Below are positions 19,892 through 29,342 of a stretch of DNA of 64,000 nucleotides, in pieces; the stretch's first letter is position 1, and each line of letters starts with the position of its first letter. The stretch is from Deltaproteobacteria bacterium. GTDB taxonomy: Bacteria; Desulfobacterota; Desulfobaccia; Desulfobaccales; 0-14-0-80-60-11. Made by a program: the position numbers and the translations under genes. The notes beneath the pieces are model-generated. The model saw nothing but the letters and a program-made list of their open reading frames with translations. It made no database searches and was not told the DNA's origin. The stretch covers positions 62,001 to 126,000 of the forward strand of contig JASEFS010000001.1 in assembly GCA_030018495.1 (NCBI GenBank), given 5' to 3'.

Positions 19892-20103
19892 CCGCGGTGC
19901 CCCTTTTAGGCCCATCCTCAGGGTAAGCGCTGGTAACCTGTATGGCCCACTTCATTCATGAGCTTTTCAAAATATGCGGCAAGGCATTGAAATATATAAT
20001 GAAAACGGAAAGTTCGAAAAAGCAGGGTTTTTTTGCACAAGCTGGAAAGCCTGTGCCACCGAGTCCTTCGGTCCTCGGTGAATTATCCGGGCTAGACAGC
20101 GGT

Positions 20104-21081
20104 TCAGCCGGTATCCGCCATGACCAGCAAACCCTGGACGCTTTCCCGCATGTGCTCCGCCTGTGAGGAAAGTTCCTGGGACGCGGAACTGGTTTCCTGA
20201 GCGCTGGCTGCATTCTGCTGGGTCACCCGGCTGATTTCGGCGATAGCCAAATTTATCTGATCAATCCGCTGGGCCTGTTCCCGGCTGGCCTCGCTGATCA
20301 CCGCAAACAAATCGCTCACCTTTTTGGCGTCGTCCCCCATGCGGTAGAATTCGTCCAGGGACTGCTGCACCAGTTCATGGCCTTCCTTGATGGCCCGCAG
20401 GCTCTCGCCGATGAGCTGCTCCGTTTCCTTGGCGCTGGCGGCCGAGCGTTGGGCCAGATGCCGCACCTCTTCAGCCACCACCGCGAAGCCCTGACCGGCC
20501 GCCCCGGCCCGGGCCGCCTCTACTGCGGCGTTCAAAGCCAACAGATTCGTCTGGAAGGCGATCTCATCGATGGTTTTGATGATCCTGGCGGTTTTTTCTC
20601 CGGCAGAGAAAATCTGATCGATGCAGTCCTTGGTGCTCTTGAGGAGCTTGTGGCTGCTCTTCATGCTGGCCCGGGAATTGTCCACCAGGCGGGCGGCTTC
20701 CGCAGTATTTTCGGCATTCTGATGCACCATCTCGGCCATTTGGGACATGGCGGCGCTGGCTTCCTCCACGGAAGCCGCCTGGATGGCCGCACCTTCGGCC
20801 AACTGCTGGCTGGCTGAAGCTACCTGAAACGATGCTTCGGTCATTTGACCGGAGCTGCCCCATAATTCTTCCTGTACGGCTTGCAGGCGTCTGCCCAGAT
20901 AGCGCACCGTCAGATAGCCGCCGACGAGAACCACGAGGGCGCCGATCTCCGCCAGGAGAAAGGTGCGGAGCGCGGTGCCCTCCTTCAGCAGCGAAGTGGA
21001 GGCGAAGGCTCCCATAACAAAGGAAGCCAGACTCACCAGGCCCGAGCTCAGCCAAAATTGCTGCTTAATGGAAATTTTCAC
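20104..21081 (-). CDS. Methyl-accepting chemotaxis protein (short, two TM, little periplasmic region)
   Basis: [47 protein letters not shown] hairpin tip. Confidence 0.95.
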   Translation of the reverse strand: MKISIKQQFWLSSGLVSLASFVMGAFASTSLLKEGTALRTFLLAEIGALVVLVGGYLTVRYLGRRLQAVQEELWGSSGQMTEASFQVASASQQLAEGAAIQAASVEEASAAMSQMAEMVHQNAENTAEAARLVDNSRASMKSSHKLLKSTKDCIDQIFSAGEKTARIIKTIDEIAFQTNLLALNAAVEAARAGAAGQGFAVVAEEVRHLAQRSAASAKETEQLIGESLRAIKEGHELVQQSLDEFYRMGDDAKKVSDLFAVISEASREQAQRIDQINLAIAEISRVTQQNAASAQETSSASQELSSQAEHMRESVQGLLVMADTG

Positions 21082-21282
21082 GCTGTCTCCCCGAATACCG
21101 CCTTCTAATTCAATTGCCTGCGCTGCTATTAAAATCGGGGATTTCTTTCAAAACCTTAAAGGGATTTTTTTGGAAAAAGATTTGGGGAATTTATATCAAG
21201 TCAGCCTTTGTCTTTCCTCTCCCCCGTATGGGGCAGAGGATTGAGGTGAGAGGTTTTTGAGATGCCTTCCTTTATAATTCCA

Positions 21283-21313
21283 TAAAAAAAGCGATGCCGA
21301 AGCACCGCTTTTT
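21283..21313 (-). terminator. Rho-independent terminator downstream of rplY
   Basis: Reverse strand AAAAAGCGGTGCTTCGGCATCGCTTTTTTT: GC stem, TTCG loop, T-tract. Confidence 0.75.
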
Positions 21314-21331
21314 GCCATTCGCGAGGGTGAA

Positions 21332-21967
21332 TCAGGTCTCACCCTCACCTGTCGGTGCCGCGCCGGGCATGGCCTCGGCCTCGGCTTCCTCCGCCGCGGC
21401 TTCGACAACTTCCGCCCTGGGAGCGGTCGCGCTGACGATCAAGCCGTCCGGATCATCCAGAATTTCCACCCCGCTGGGTACGTCAAGATCGCGCACATGG
21501 ATGCTGTCGCCGATAGCCGCAAGCTTGGAGATATCCACTACCAGACGCTCCGGCAGGTTTTGGGGCAGACTTTCCACTTCAATTTCAGTCAGGCCTTCGA
21601 CAATAACGGCATTGAAGTCCTGCACCGCAGGGGCTGTCCCCGTTATCTCGATGCCCACCTTGGTGCGGATTTTCTCGGTCAGGGAAACGGCCTGAAAGTC
21701 CAGATGGATAAGATGATTTTTAATACATTCGCGCTGCTCGTCCCGCACCAGGGCCAGATATTCCTTCCCATCCAGGTCCACCGTCACCAGGCTGGATGAG
21801 GTCAGGCCCGACAGCGTCAGCCAGGTTTGATGGGCGTCCAGCATGATGGGGGTCGGCTCGATGTTGTGGCCGTACAGTACGGCCGGGAGCTTGCCCTCCC
21901 GGCGCAGGGCCCTGACCTTCTTGCCTGTTACTTCGCGTTTGCCGGCCTTCAGTACCACTTTCTCCAT
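21332..21967 (-). CDS. rplY: 50S ribosomal protein L25/general stress protein Ctc
   Basis: KREVTGKKVRALRREGKLPAVLYGHNIEPTPI; VGIEITGTAPAVQDFNAVIVEGLTEIEVESLPQNLPERLVVDIS. Confidence 0.95.
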   Translation of the reverse strand: MEKVVLKAGKREVTGKKVRALRREGKLPAVLYGHNIEPTPIMLDAHQTWLTLSGLTSSSLVTVDLDGKEYLALVRDEQRECIKNHLIHLDFQAVSLTEKIRTKVGIEITGTAPAVQDFNAVIVEGLTEIEVESLPQNLPERLVVDISKLAAIGDSIHVRDLDVPSGVEILDDPDGLIVSATAPRAEVVEAAAEEAEAEAMPGAAPTGEGET

Positions 21968-22386
21968 AATCGCATAACTCCTTAACCGCTTGCACCCGAT
22001 AAAATGTCAGTGAGAACCGCTCTGCGGACCTCTGCCGGGCTTGCTGTGGATTCAGTTTAAAAATAAAAAGTATACTGCATTAAGTTGACTTAGCAACCCC
22101 TATTGCCCCGCTGTCTGCAAAAGTTCCTCATTCCGCAGCCGGATGAGCCTGTCAGGGAAGCTTTTTCCGGGGAGTTCGGCATCATTTTTTTATATTCCCC
22201 TATTACAGCGGGAGCGCGGGCATTCTGGTGCAAGCAAGGCCGAAAACGGCCATGCTCCCGATAAAAATATAGCCCTGGCAGAAGAGGGGTAGGCAAGGCG
22301 GGCCCGGCCTCCCGGACCTCTTCCGGTTAAACTGTTGCATCCTCAAAAGAGTAGCTGTAAAGTTGGACTGGCTTCAGGAGAACCCG

Positions 22387-23142
22387 ATGAACAATACCAG
22401 GCCGATCATTGAGAAGTGCGCTGAGCGAGCCGGTTCCCGCTATGAGTTGTGGATTGACTTCATCCGCTCCGCCGGGCTGGAGCACATGGCCGAGGTGGGG
22501 GTCTATAGAGGCAATTTTGCGTCCAGCATCCTGGAAAACTGCAGCTCCTTGAAGAAGTACTACATGATCGATCCCTGGAGACATTTGGACGATTGGAACA
22601 AGCCTGCCAATGAAGATGATGCTTTATTTGAATCATTTTTTGCCGAAACAAAGGCCAGGACCGATTTTGCAGGAGAAAAAAGAGTTATCCTGCGAGGCAA
22701 AACTGTTGAAGTGATCGACGACCTGCCCGATGAACAGCTTGACTTTGCTTATATTGACGGAGACCATACTCTTAAGGGAATAGCAATTGACTTGATCTGC
22801 ATTTATCCCAAAGTTCGACCGGGCGGCTTTATCGGAGGCGATGATTTCAGCAAAACCATCTGGCAGCACCACAGCAAATATGAGCCAACGCTGGTTTTTC
22901 CCTTTGCAGTATACTTTGCCGAAGCTGTCGGGGCTCCCATATACGGCCTCCCTTATAATCAATTTTTGATTGAAAAAACAATTGCCCGCTCCTTTGAGTT
23001 TGTTGATTTAACGGGGGATTACAGTAACTTAAGCCTGCGGGGGCAATTGGATGCAAATAAAGCCCTTAAGCTGAAAATGGCAGAGATGCTCCCTCGGGCT
23101 ACGAAATATGCCCGAAAAATGAAAAAATGGTTTTCAAAGTAA
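22387..23142 (+). CDS. Class I SAM-dependent methyltransferase (Methyltransf_24-like)
   Basis: MAEVGVYRGNFASSILENC...LDFAYIDGDHTLKGIAIDLICIYPKVRPGGFIGGDDF. Confidence 0.85.
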   Translation: MNNTRPIIEKCAERAGSRYELWIDFIRSAGLEHMAEVGVYRGNFASSILENCSSLKKYYMIDPWRHLDDWNKPANEDDALFESFFAETKARTDFAGEKRVILRGKTVEVIDDLPDEQLDFAYIDGDHTLKGIAIDLICIYPKVRPGGFIGGDDFSKTIWQHHSKYEPTLVFPFAVYFAEAVGAPIYGLPYNQFLIEKTIARSFEFVDLTGDYSNLSLRGQLDANKALKLKMAEMLPRATKYARKMKKWFSK

Positions 23143-23518
23143 AAGCTTCAGGCGCGGGGCTGCTCCTGAATTCCATTACATCCTTCTGATTCGAGACACC
23201 CGCCTGACAACGCCCCCTTAATTTCAGACCGCAGGAATCGCCGCGGCCGGCTGTATCCGTAAGGCGAGTACGCTTGCCATTTTCTGGATAAGTCGGAAGA
23301 ATTTAGGGTTTGGGGTGATTTCACGGTTCTCAAGTTGGGGTTGCCCCCACGAATGAGTTCCAGGTTTGCAATATGCAGGCCGGGTTCTTACCTTTGCATG
23401 TAAGTCTCCGACTTTTTCCGGCAAAGCGGGAGCGAAGCCGGGGTGCAGGGCAGGGGCCCTGTCCAAAAGCGGGCGCAAACCGAACCCGGATTTCAATTGT
23501 GCTTCCTTGGGAGGCGGG

Positions 23519-25081
23519 ATGAACAAAAAGTGGCGGCTTATCCATGGAATTCTGTTTTCCCTGCTGATTTTTCTGGCCGCGGTTTCGGGAGTAAAGGCTG
23601 AATTTTTTAACCGACAAAACGATCTTCCCGAACAAGATTTTGTGCCGGGAGAACTATTGGTCAAGTTCAAGGACATGTCCTTGTCCCCAGGCCCGCAAAT
23701 TTTGCAAGGCCCGGAGGCGGAAGCCGTGGTCGCCAAACTGCCGGCCATGAACAGGTTCGTTCTGCGGGAAATCGGGGGCCGGACCGTGAGGGCGTTTCCC
23801 CAGATCGGCGTTATCCGGGTGAAAATTCCTGCGGGCGGGTCCGTCCGCAGGGCCGCCCGGATATTGGCAGAAAGCGGCGTGGTGGAGTACGCCGAGCCGA
23901 ATTATCTCCGTTACAGCCAGCGGTTCACGGCGGCCGATATCGCCGTCGGCCCGACCGAGGCCTTGGCTCCCGGCTTGTTTGACATTCCCACCCGCGTACA
24001 GCCTGCCCCTGCCCAGGCTCCCGACCAGCCTGTGCCTGCCACGGAAACTCCCGATGATGATGATTTTCCCAGGCAGTGGGCCCTCGACAACACCGGCCAG
24101 GAAATCAACGGGACCTCAGGCGCGGCGGACGCGGATATCGATGCTCCTGAGGCATGGGCGGTGCGGATAAACGGGATGAACGCCACAGGCGGTGCGGCCG
24201 CCATCGCTGCCCTGATTGATTCCGGGGTGGATTATAACCACCCGGATTTAAAAGATAATATGTGGCAGGACGAAAACGGGTCCCATGGTTTCAACGCCTT
24301 AAACGACGCGGCCGATACCCGTGATCCCATGGACAATGAGGGGCATGGCACTCACCTGGCCGGAATCATCGGCGCCGTCGGCAATAACGGGCTGGGAGTC
24401 TGCGGCGTGAACTGGCAAACTCGCCTTATGGCCCTGAAGTTCATGGATGTCGAGGGCGTGGGGAGCGATGCCGATGCCGTGGAGTGCATCACTTATGCCT
24501 TGCAGCACAAAGGCGACAGCCGCATGGTGATGAACATAAGCTGGGGGGGCGAGAACTTTTCCAGAGCGCTGCATGATGCCATGGCCGAGGCCAGAAATGC
24601 CGGCGTTCTCTTTGTGGCCGCGGCCGGCAACAACAGCCGGAATACCGATGTGGCCAGGTTCTACCCCGCCGGTTACAATCTTGATAACATCATTGTGGTA
24701 GGCGCTTCGGACCAAAGGGATGCGAGGGCCTTCTTCAGCAACTTCGGCCCGCGCAGCGTGGACCTCTTCGCCCCGGGCGTAAATATTTGGAGCACCGTTA
24801 TTGACGGCGACTATGGTTTCGGCACCGGCACCTCCATGGCCTGTCCCTTTGTCACCGGCGCGGCCGCCCTGATCTGGAGCAAAGATCCGTCCGCCGATTA
24901 CCGGACGGTCAAAAAGTTCATCCTGAGAGGTGTTGATAAAAAACCCGCTTTTAGAAATGCCTGCGTCAGCAGAGGACGCCTTAATCTTTATAAAGCGGTC
25001 AGCAAATTAACCGGGACCGTCTCCCAACCAAAAGCTACCCCGCTAAGCGACCCATCGATCATCCTGAGGCTTCTCCGATAA
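23519..25081 (+). CDS. Secreted S8 (subtilisin-like) serine protease with N-terminal inhibitor-type prodomain
   Basis: Signal peptide; catalytic triad motifs ALIDSGVDYNHPDL, GHGTHLAGIIG, GTSMACPFVTGAAAL. Confidence 0.95.
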   Translation: MNKKWRLIHGILFSLLIFLAAVSGVKAEFFNRQNDLPEQDFVPGELLVKFKDMSLSPGPQILQGPEAEAVVAKLPAMNRFVLREIGGRTVRAFPQIGVIRVKIPAGGSVRRAARILAESGVVEYAEPNYLRYSQRFTAADIAVGPTEALAPGLFDIPTRVQPAPAQAPDQPVPATETPDDDDFPRQWALDNTGQEINGTSGAADADIDAPEAWAVRINGMNATGGAAAIAALIDSGVDYNHPDLKDNMWQDENGSHGFNALNDAADTRDPMDNEGHGTHLAGIIGAVGNNGLGVCGVNWQTRLMALKFMDVEGVGSDADAVECITYALQHKGDSRMVMNISWGGENFSRALHDAMAEARNAGVLFVAAAGNNSRNTDVARFYPAGYNLDNIIVVGASDQRDARAFFSNFGPRSVDLFAPGVNIWSTVIDGDYGFGTGTSMACPFVTGAAALIWSKDPSADYRTVKKFILRGVDKKPAFRNACVSRGRLNLYKAVSKLTGTVSQPKATPLSDPSIILRLLR

Positions 25082-25387
25082 GCCGCCGCGAGCAAATTTG
25101 TCCAAATTCCGGCCAGGCGCGGCCAAGATGCCTCCCGGCGCGGGTTTGCCTGCCAAAAGAACGGCCATCCCGGCTTAATAGAAGATGACACCCTTCTTAA
25201 GTGTGCTGGCGGCTTTCCGGGTTTTTGATTAAGAATCCGTGAAAACCTGAACGCGGCATCTGGCTTGGGATACGAAAACCAGGCCTGATACGGCGTATCA
25301 ATCCTGCGGCTGGCGGCAATCAACGGACACGTAAGCGAGGCAGCAGCGCCGGAGGCGGCACCCGACTTTTTTAAGTGGAGATGAACT

Positions 25388-25714
25388 ATGGCAAACGTGA
25401 GCTTCAAACAGGGGGAGGCGAAAACTCTAACCCTGACCGTCAAAGACAACGGGGCGGGCGTCGATCTGAGCGCCGCGACCATATTTTTGGGGGTGAAAAA
25501 AAAGAAGACTGATGCGAGTTTTATTATTGAAAAGCAGGATGCGGATTTTGACAAGTCCCAAGCCGCGGCGGGCGTAATAAGCGTGTTTCTTTCCGATGCC
25601 GACCTGAGTGTCGATCCGGGGCACTATATCGGGGAGCTTAAGGCAACATTTCCTGATTCCACCATAGATAAAAGTGCTGACCTGTCTTTCAGGGTGGAGC
25701 AGGCCGTGACCTAG
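25388..25714 (+). CDS. Small beta-rich protein resembling phage baseplate/BppU N-domains
   Basis: MANVSFKQGEAKTLTLTVKDNGAGVDLSAATIFLGVKKKK...YIGELKATFPD: appearance only. Confidence 0.55.
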   Translation: MANVSFKQGEAKTLTLTVKDNGAGVDLSAATIFLGVKKKKTDASFIIEKQDADFDKSQAAAGVISVFLSDADLSVDPGHYIGELKATFPDSTIDKSADLSFRVEQAVT

Positions 25715-26027
25715 CCAACGCGGGTGTCGCCCAAGCCAATAGGCCGGGACCCCGCCATGCAAAGCCGGCTCGCGGATTTTGAAAATAACCGGAAGCTTCG
25801 CAACTGCTGGCCGATATTTCCTTGCCCTCCGCCCCCGCGGCCGGCCGGTCGGCCATATCCCGGTTTGGGCCGGACCCGGGGCAACATCCACCGAGCAGGC
25901 CGGCGTTGCCCTTGTGAGCCCGCCGGCTTTCCCTTCATCACCTGGTCTTCCCTTTTCCTCATAATTAATCCGAGTCAAACAAGCAGCCGATAAAGTTACC
26001 GGGCCGTGAAACTCCGGTCCTTCAAGT

Positions 26028-26122
26028 CCTCAGAACGAAAAGGCGAACCATTCGCAAGGATGGGGCGCAAAGCTGCGGGTCCCGCGCAAGCGGCGAGACA
26101 GCCGGGCTGCCGAACTCTGAGG
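26028..26122 (+). ncRNA. Cyclic-di-GMP-I (GEMM) riboswitch aptamer
   Basis: AAAAGGCGAACCATTCGCAAGGATGGGGCGCAAAGCTGCGGGTC matches the GEMM core; P1 CCTCAGA (26028-26034)/TCTGAGG (26116-26122). Confidence 0.85.
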
Positions 26123-26200
26123 CTTAGCGGAGCGAAACCCCTGTGATCTGAGGGGCTTTGCCGGCAGCCCAAATTTTTGCCAGGAGGGCTGCCGTTTGTG

Positions 26201-26806
26201 ATGAAAACCTCCCGCGACCTCGCACCGGCCGTGTTTACCGTTCTGTTGAGCCTTCTTTGCAGCATCCCGCCATTCCCCGCCCTGGCCCGGGAAAGCTTTG
26301 AAACCGGCCGGGCGATCATTAATTGCGCCTTCCCTTCGGAGCTTTACTTAATGGAAAAAAGGCTCAATTTTTTCCCGGCAGCCCAATATTTCCAGAAGAA
26401 TTACCAGGCCTCCGGGTTCCCTCCGGACCCAGTCCTCCACCGGCTGGCCGCCAAGGTGGAAGGCATCATGGGCAGGGTTTCCCACCTGCTGAATATCAGC
26501 CTAAAACCCTCTTCCAAATTGCGGATCTTTCTCCTGAAAGACGGCCGCGAGGTGCGGGAGCGCCATCTCCTTTTCCGGCCCGGCCGGTCAACACTCGGCT
26601 ACAACTCCCTGGAAGCCTTCTATCAACCCGGAACTCACAGCCTCTTCCTCTCGCTGGCAGATCTGCATGAGGGCATTCTGGCTCACGAAATGGCCCATTT
26701 TTTGCTGTGCGCCGGTTCGGCGGTGCCGCCGCCCGCCGAGGTGCAGGAAAGATTGGCCCAGTACGCTGAAATGCATCTGCGCGAGCAGGCGACCAGAGGG
26801 TTTTAA
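26201..26806 (+). CDS. Secreted protein with HExxH zinc-protease motif
   Basis: Signal peptide; GILAHEMAHFLL; starts about 80 nt downstream of the riboswitch aptamer. Confidence 0.75.
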   Translation: MKTSRDLAPAVFTVLLSLLCSIPPFPALARESFETGRAIINCAFPSELYLMEKRLNFFPAAQYFQKNYQASGFPPDPVLHRLAAKVEGIMGRVSHLLNISLKPSSKLRIFLLKDGREVRERHLLFRPGRSTLGYNSLEAFYQPGTHSLFLSLADLHEGILAHEMAHFLLCAGSAVPPPAEVQERLAQYAEMHLREQATRGF

Positions 26807-26886
26807 TCAATTAATTTGATTTTTAAGGCAGGCATCAGAAGGGGAGGGAGGTCCTTTTTTGTTCTGGGCCTTACTTAGGGCCGACT

Positions 26887-27402
26887 TCAGGGGCACAATT
26901 TCAAAAAGTCCTCATCAAGTTCCACCGCCACAGCCCGCTGGAACAGTTCCACGCTCACCACCAGCCGGTGTTTCTTCTCCAGGCGTTTTTGAATGACGCC
27001 CCTGGCCCCGGCCAGCAGCCCTGCGGTGATATACACCCGCATGCCGCGCCTCAAGGGAGGGCAGGTTATCAGAGGAAGCCCGCTTTTTTCCATAATCCTG
27101 ATGGATTCAAGAGTTTCATCAGGTACAGGCTCAAAGCCGCCCTGCCGCCCCAAAATTTTAACCACCCCTCTGGTTCTGCGGATATCCAGATAAGTTCGGG
27201 GGTCCAGTTCGGTGCGGATGAAGAGATAGCCGGGAAACAGCGGCTGCCTCAGGAAAAGCTTGCGGTCCCGGCGCCGGCTGGGAACCTTGATCCGGGGCAG
27301 GTACACTTCCTGGTCTTTTTGCCGCAAGGCCGACTCAACCACGGCTTCATTGCGGCAAAGGGTTTGCACCACATACCAGCGGAGATTGTTGACTTGCTTC
27401 AT
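26887..27402 (-). CDS. NusG paralogue (NGN + KOW), RfaH/UpxY/LoaP-like
   Basis: LRWYVVQTLCRNEAVVESALRQKDQEVYLPRIKVPSRRRDRKLFLRQPLFPGYLFIRTELDPRTYLDIRRTRGVVKIL...GMRVYITAGLLAGARGVIQKR. Confidence 0.9.
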   Translation of the reverse strand: MKQVNNLRWYVVQTLCRNEAVVESALRQKDQEVYLPRIKVPSRRRDRKLFLRQPLFPGYLFIRTELDPRTYLDIRRTRGVVKILGRQGGFEPVPDETLESIRIMEKSGLPLITCPPLRRGMRVYITAGLLAGARGVIQKRLEKKHRLVVSVELFQRAVAVELDEDFLKLCP

Positions 27403-27597
27403 CTTAGGGCGACCCGAAACCGGAAGCAACTGCTCAAATCAAAAGTCGAGATCAAACCCTGGGTCGATTGCCTTGGCAAATCCAAATTTATCAATGAATG
27501 AAGCAGGTTACTAATACGAAATTTCCTGGTGCGGAGTCAATAGGGGGTGTCAGGGATAATCCTTTTTTGTCACAAAAACAGGAATTAAAGTCGTCAG

Positions 27598-27680
27598 CTA
27601 AGGGCTCGACGGGCCTCAGGCTTTTCGAGAGGCCGCCCGGGGGCTCAGCCTTTGTGCAGCAAGGCCCGCCGAGCCCTTAG
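27598..27680. other. Large imperfect inverted repeat / structured intergenic element
   Basis: CTAAGGGCTCGACGGGCCT (27598-27616) pairs with AAGGCCCGCCGAGCCCTTAG (27661-27680). Confidence 0.6.
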
Positions 27681-27755
27681 GTCAACTATGAGAACCTGAA
27701 TCAATCAGGCCTAGAGAGTTATCAAAGCCAGGGGTTGTCGCAAAAGACTTGATAT

Positions 27756-28877
27756 TCAGGCCTGGCTGAATTTCGCTTTTAAGCTTCGCATCTTCTCCAC
27801 CGGCCAGCGGACACAAAAGGCCGGTTTGCCCCTCATCACCAGCTGCGTGCAGGTGTCGCAGTCCTGATCGCAATGAATGATTTCGCTTTCTCTTCCCGCT
27901 TTCACTTTTTGCGGCCAGTCGGGGTCGGCCCAGAGCACCCGGGCCAAGCCGATTAAATCCGCCTTTTCCTGAACAAGTATTTCCTCAGCCAGAGCCCCGC
28001 TGGCAATGCGGCCGGCGGCAATGACCGGCACGTTCACCCGGCGTTTGACAGCCGCCGCCAAATCGGCCATATAGCCTTCTTTCCTTGATTTCTCCATGAT
28101 CTCCGGCAAAAAGAAAGATTCATAGGTGCCCCCCATAACTGACAGGTAGCTGATGCCGGCGGCCGCCAGAGCCTGGGCGTATCGGCCTGACTCGGTGAGA
28201 TGCAAGCCATCGGGCAGCCATTCGTCGGCCAGAAACCGGTACCCGACCGGAAAATCCCCCACCGCGGCCTTGACCTGGGCCACTACCTCCAAAGGGAACT
28301 TCTGGCGGTTCTCCAGGGTACCGCCATAATCGTCATCCCGGCGGTTGGTCCTGGGGGAGACAAACTGGGCCAGCAAATAACCGGTGCCGCCGTGCAGCTC
28401 CACCATGTCGAACCCGGCTTGTTTTACCCGGCGCGCGGCATTGGAATATTTGTAAGCCAATTCCTGTATCTCATCCCGGCTCAAGGCCCTGGGCATACGG
28501 CCAAAAGTCTCGATTGCAGAGGGCGCCACCGGTTGAGGCGCAAACCCGGCAAAACGTCCGGCGTGGTTTATCTGCATGCAGGCCCGGGCGCCCTCTTGTT
28601 TTATAGTCCCGGCAAGGGTTGCCAGGCCCTCCAGGTAATCATCCGAGTCCACCCGCAAGGTGCGGTTTGACCCGCTTCCCGTGGGGTGATCAATGGTGGC
28701 GTTTTCCACCACCACCAAAGCCACGCCGCTCCGGGCCATCAGCCGGTAATGGTCCAGAAGCAAGGCGCTGACTCCACCCCCCTCGGCGGCATAGCCCAGA
28801 TAGAGAGGAGCCATGGTCAAGCGGTTCTGCAACTCCACGCCGTTGATTCGGCAGGGAGAAAAAAGATGCGGATACAT
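27756..28877 (-). CDS. NADH:flavin oxidoreductase (Old Yellow Enzyme family)
   Basis: LFSPCRINGVELQNRLTMAPLYL; ARACMQINHAGRFA; GFDMVELHGGTGYLLAQFVSPRTNRRDDDYGGTLENR; PVIAAGRI. Confidence 0.94.
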   Translation of the reverse strand: MYPHLFSPCRINGVELQNRLTMAPLYLGYAAEGGGVSALLLDHYRLMARSGVALVVVENATIDHPTGSGSNRTLRVDSDDYLEGLATLAGTIKQEGARACMQINHAGRFAGFAPQPVAPSAIETFGRMPRALSRDEIQELAYKYSNAARRVKQAGFDMVELHGGTGYLLAQFVSPRTNRRDDDYGGTLENRQKFPLEVVAQVKAAVGDFPVGYRFLADEWLPDGLHLTESGRYAQALAAAGISYLSVMGGTYESFFLPEIMEKSRKEGYMADLAAAVKRRVNVPVIAAGRIASGALAEEILVQEKADLIGLARVLWADPDWPQKVKAGRESEIIHCDQDCDTCTQLVMRGKPAFCVRWPVEKMRSLKAKFSQA

Positions 28878-29342
28878 AGTGCTCTCCTTTAGTTTAATGC
28901 CAGCTGTTCATCGGTATGTCGTCCGAAGTTTTCGCTAAAAAGAGATCGCAGACGGGCGCCCTGCTTGCAAATTTATTACCTCCGATTAGCTTAATTGTAC
29001 ACGGTTGCGTTCTATGGCGGCCTTTCAGGTAAAAAAATAAAATCTAAAATTTTTGGAAAGGAAAACGGGTGGGGACTTTTCATATCGCCTTTTAATTCGC
29101 CCAGCTCTGAAAACTTGTTTGCTTCCGAAATAAAAATTATTTCAAGACAAATTATCCAGTGATGCCCGCCATCTCATGCGCCTCTGGCAGCTGAAAATCT
29201 CTCAAAACCAAAAGCCCATTTTACAATGCAAAATCAAATAGATAATTTCTGTGCGGGTGCTGCCCGAGAAATTTTAAACTTGATCCGGCGTGCAACTTCT
29301 GTTAAACGCGGAGAGACCTGCCGGGCAATTTTCGGATTGAAG

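Noticed and set aside
25388-25714. Prophage call around the BppU-like gene
   Set aside because: No other phage structural, integrase or lysis genes nearby.
26028-26122. cGAMP-selective (GEMM-Ib) interpretation of the riboswitch
   Set aside because: The base aligned to position 20 is G (AAGG-CGAACC), whereas cGAMP-preferring members as I recall carry A; needs experimental confirmation.
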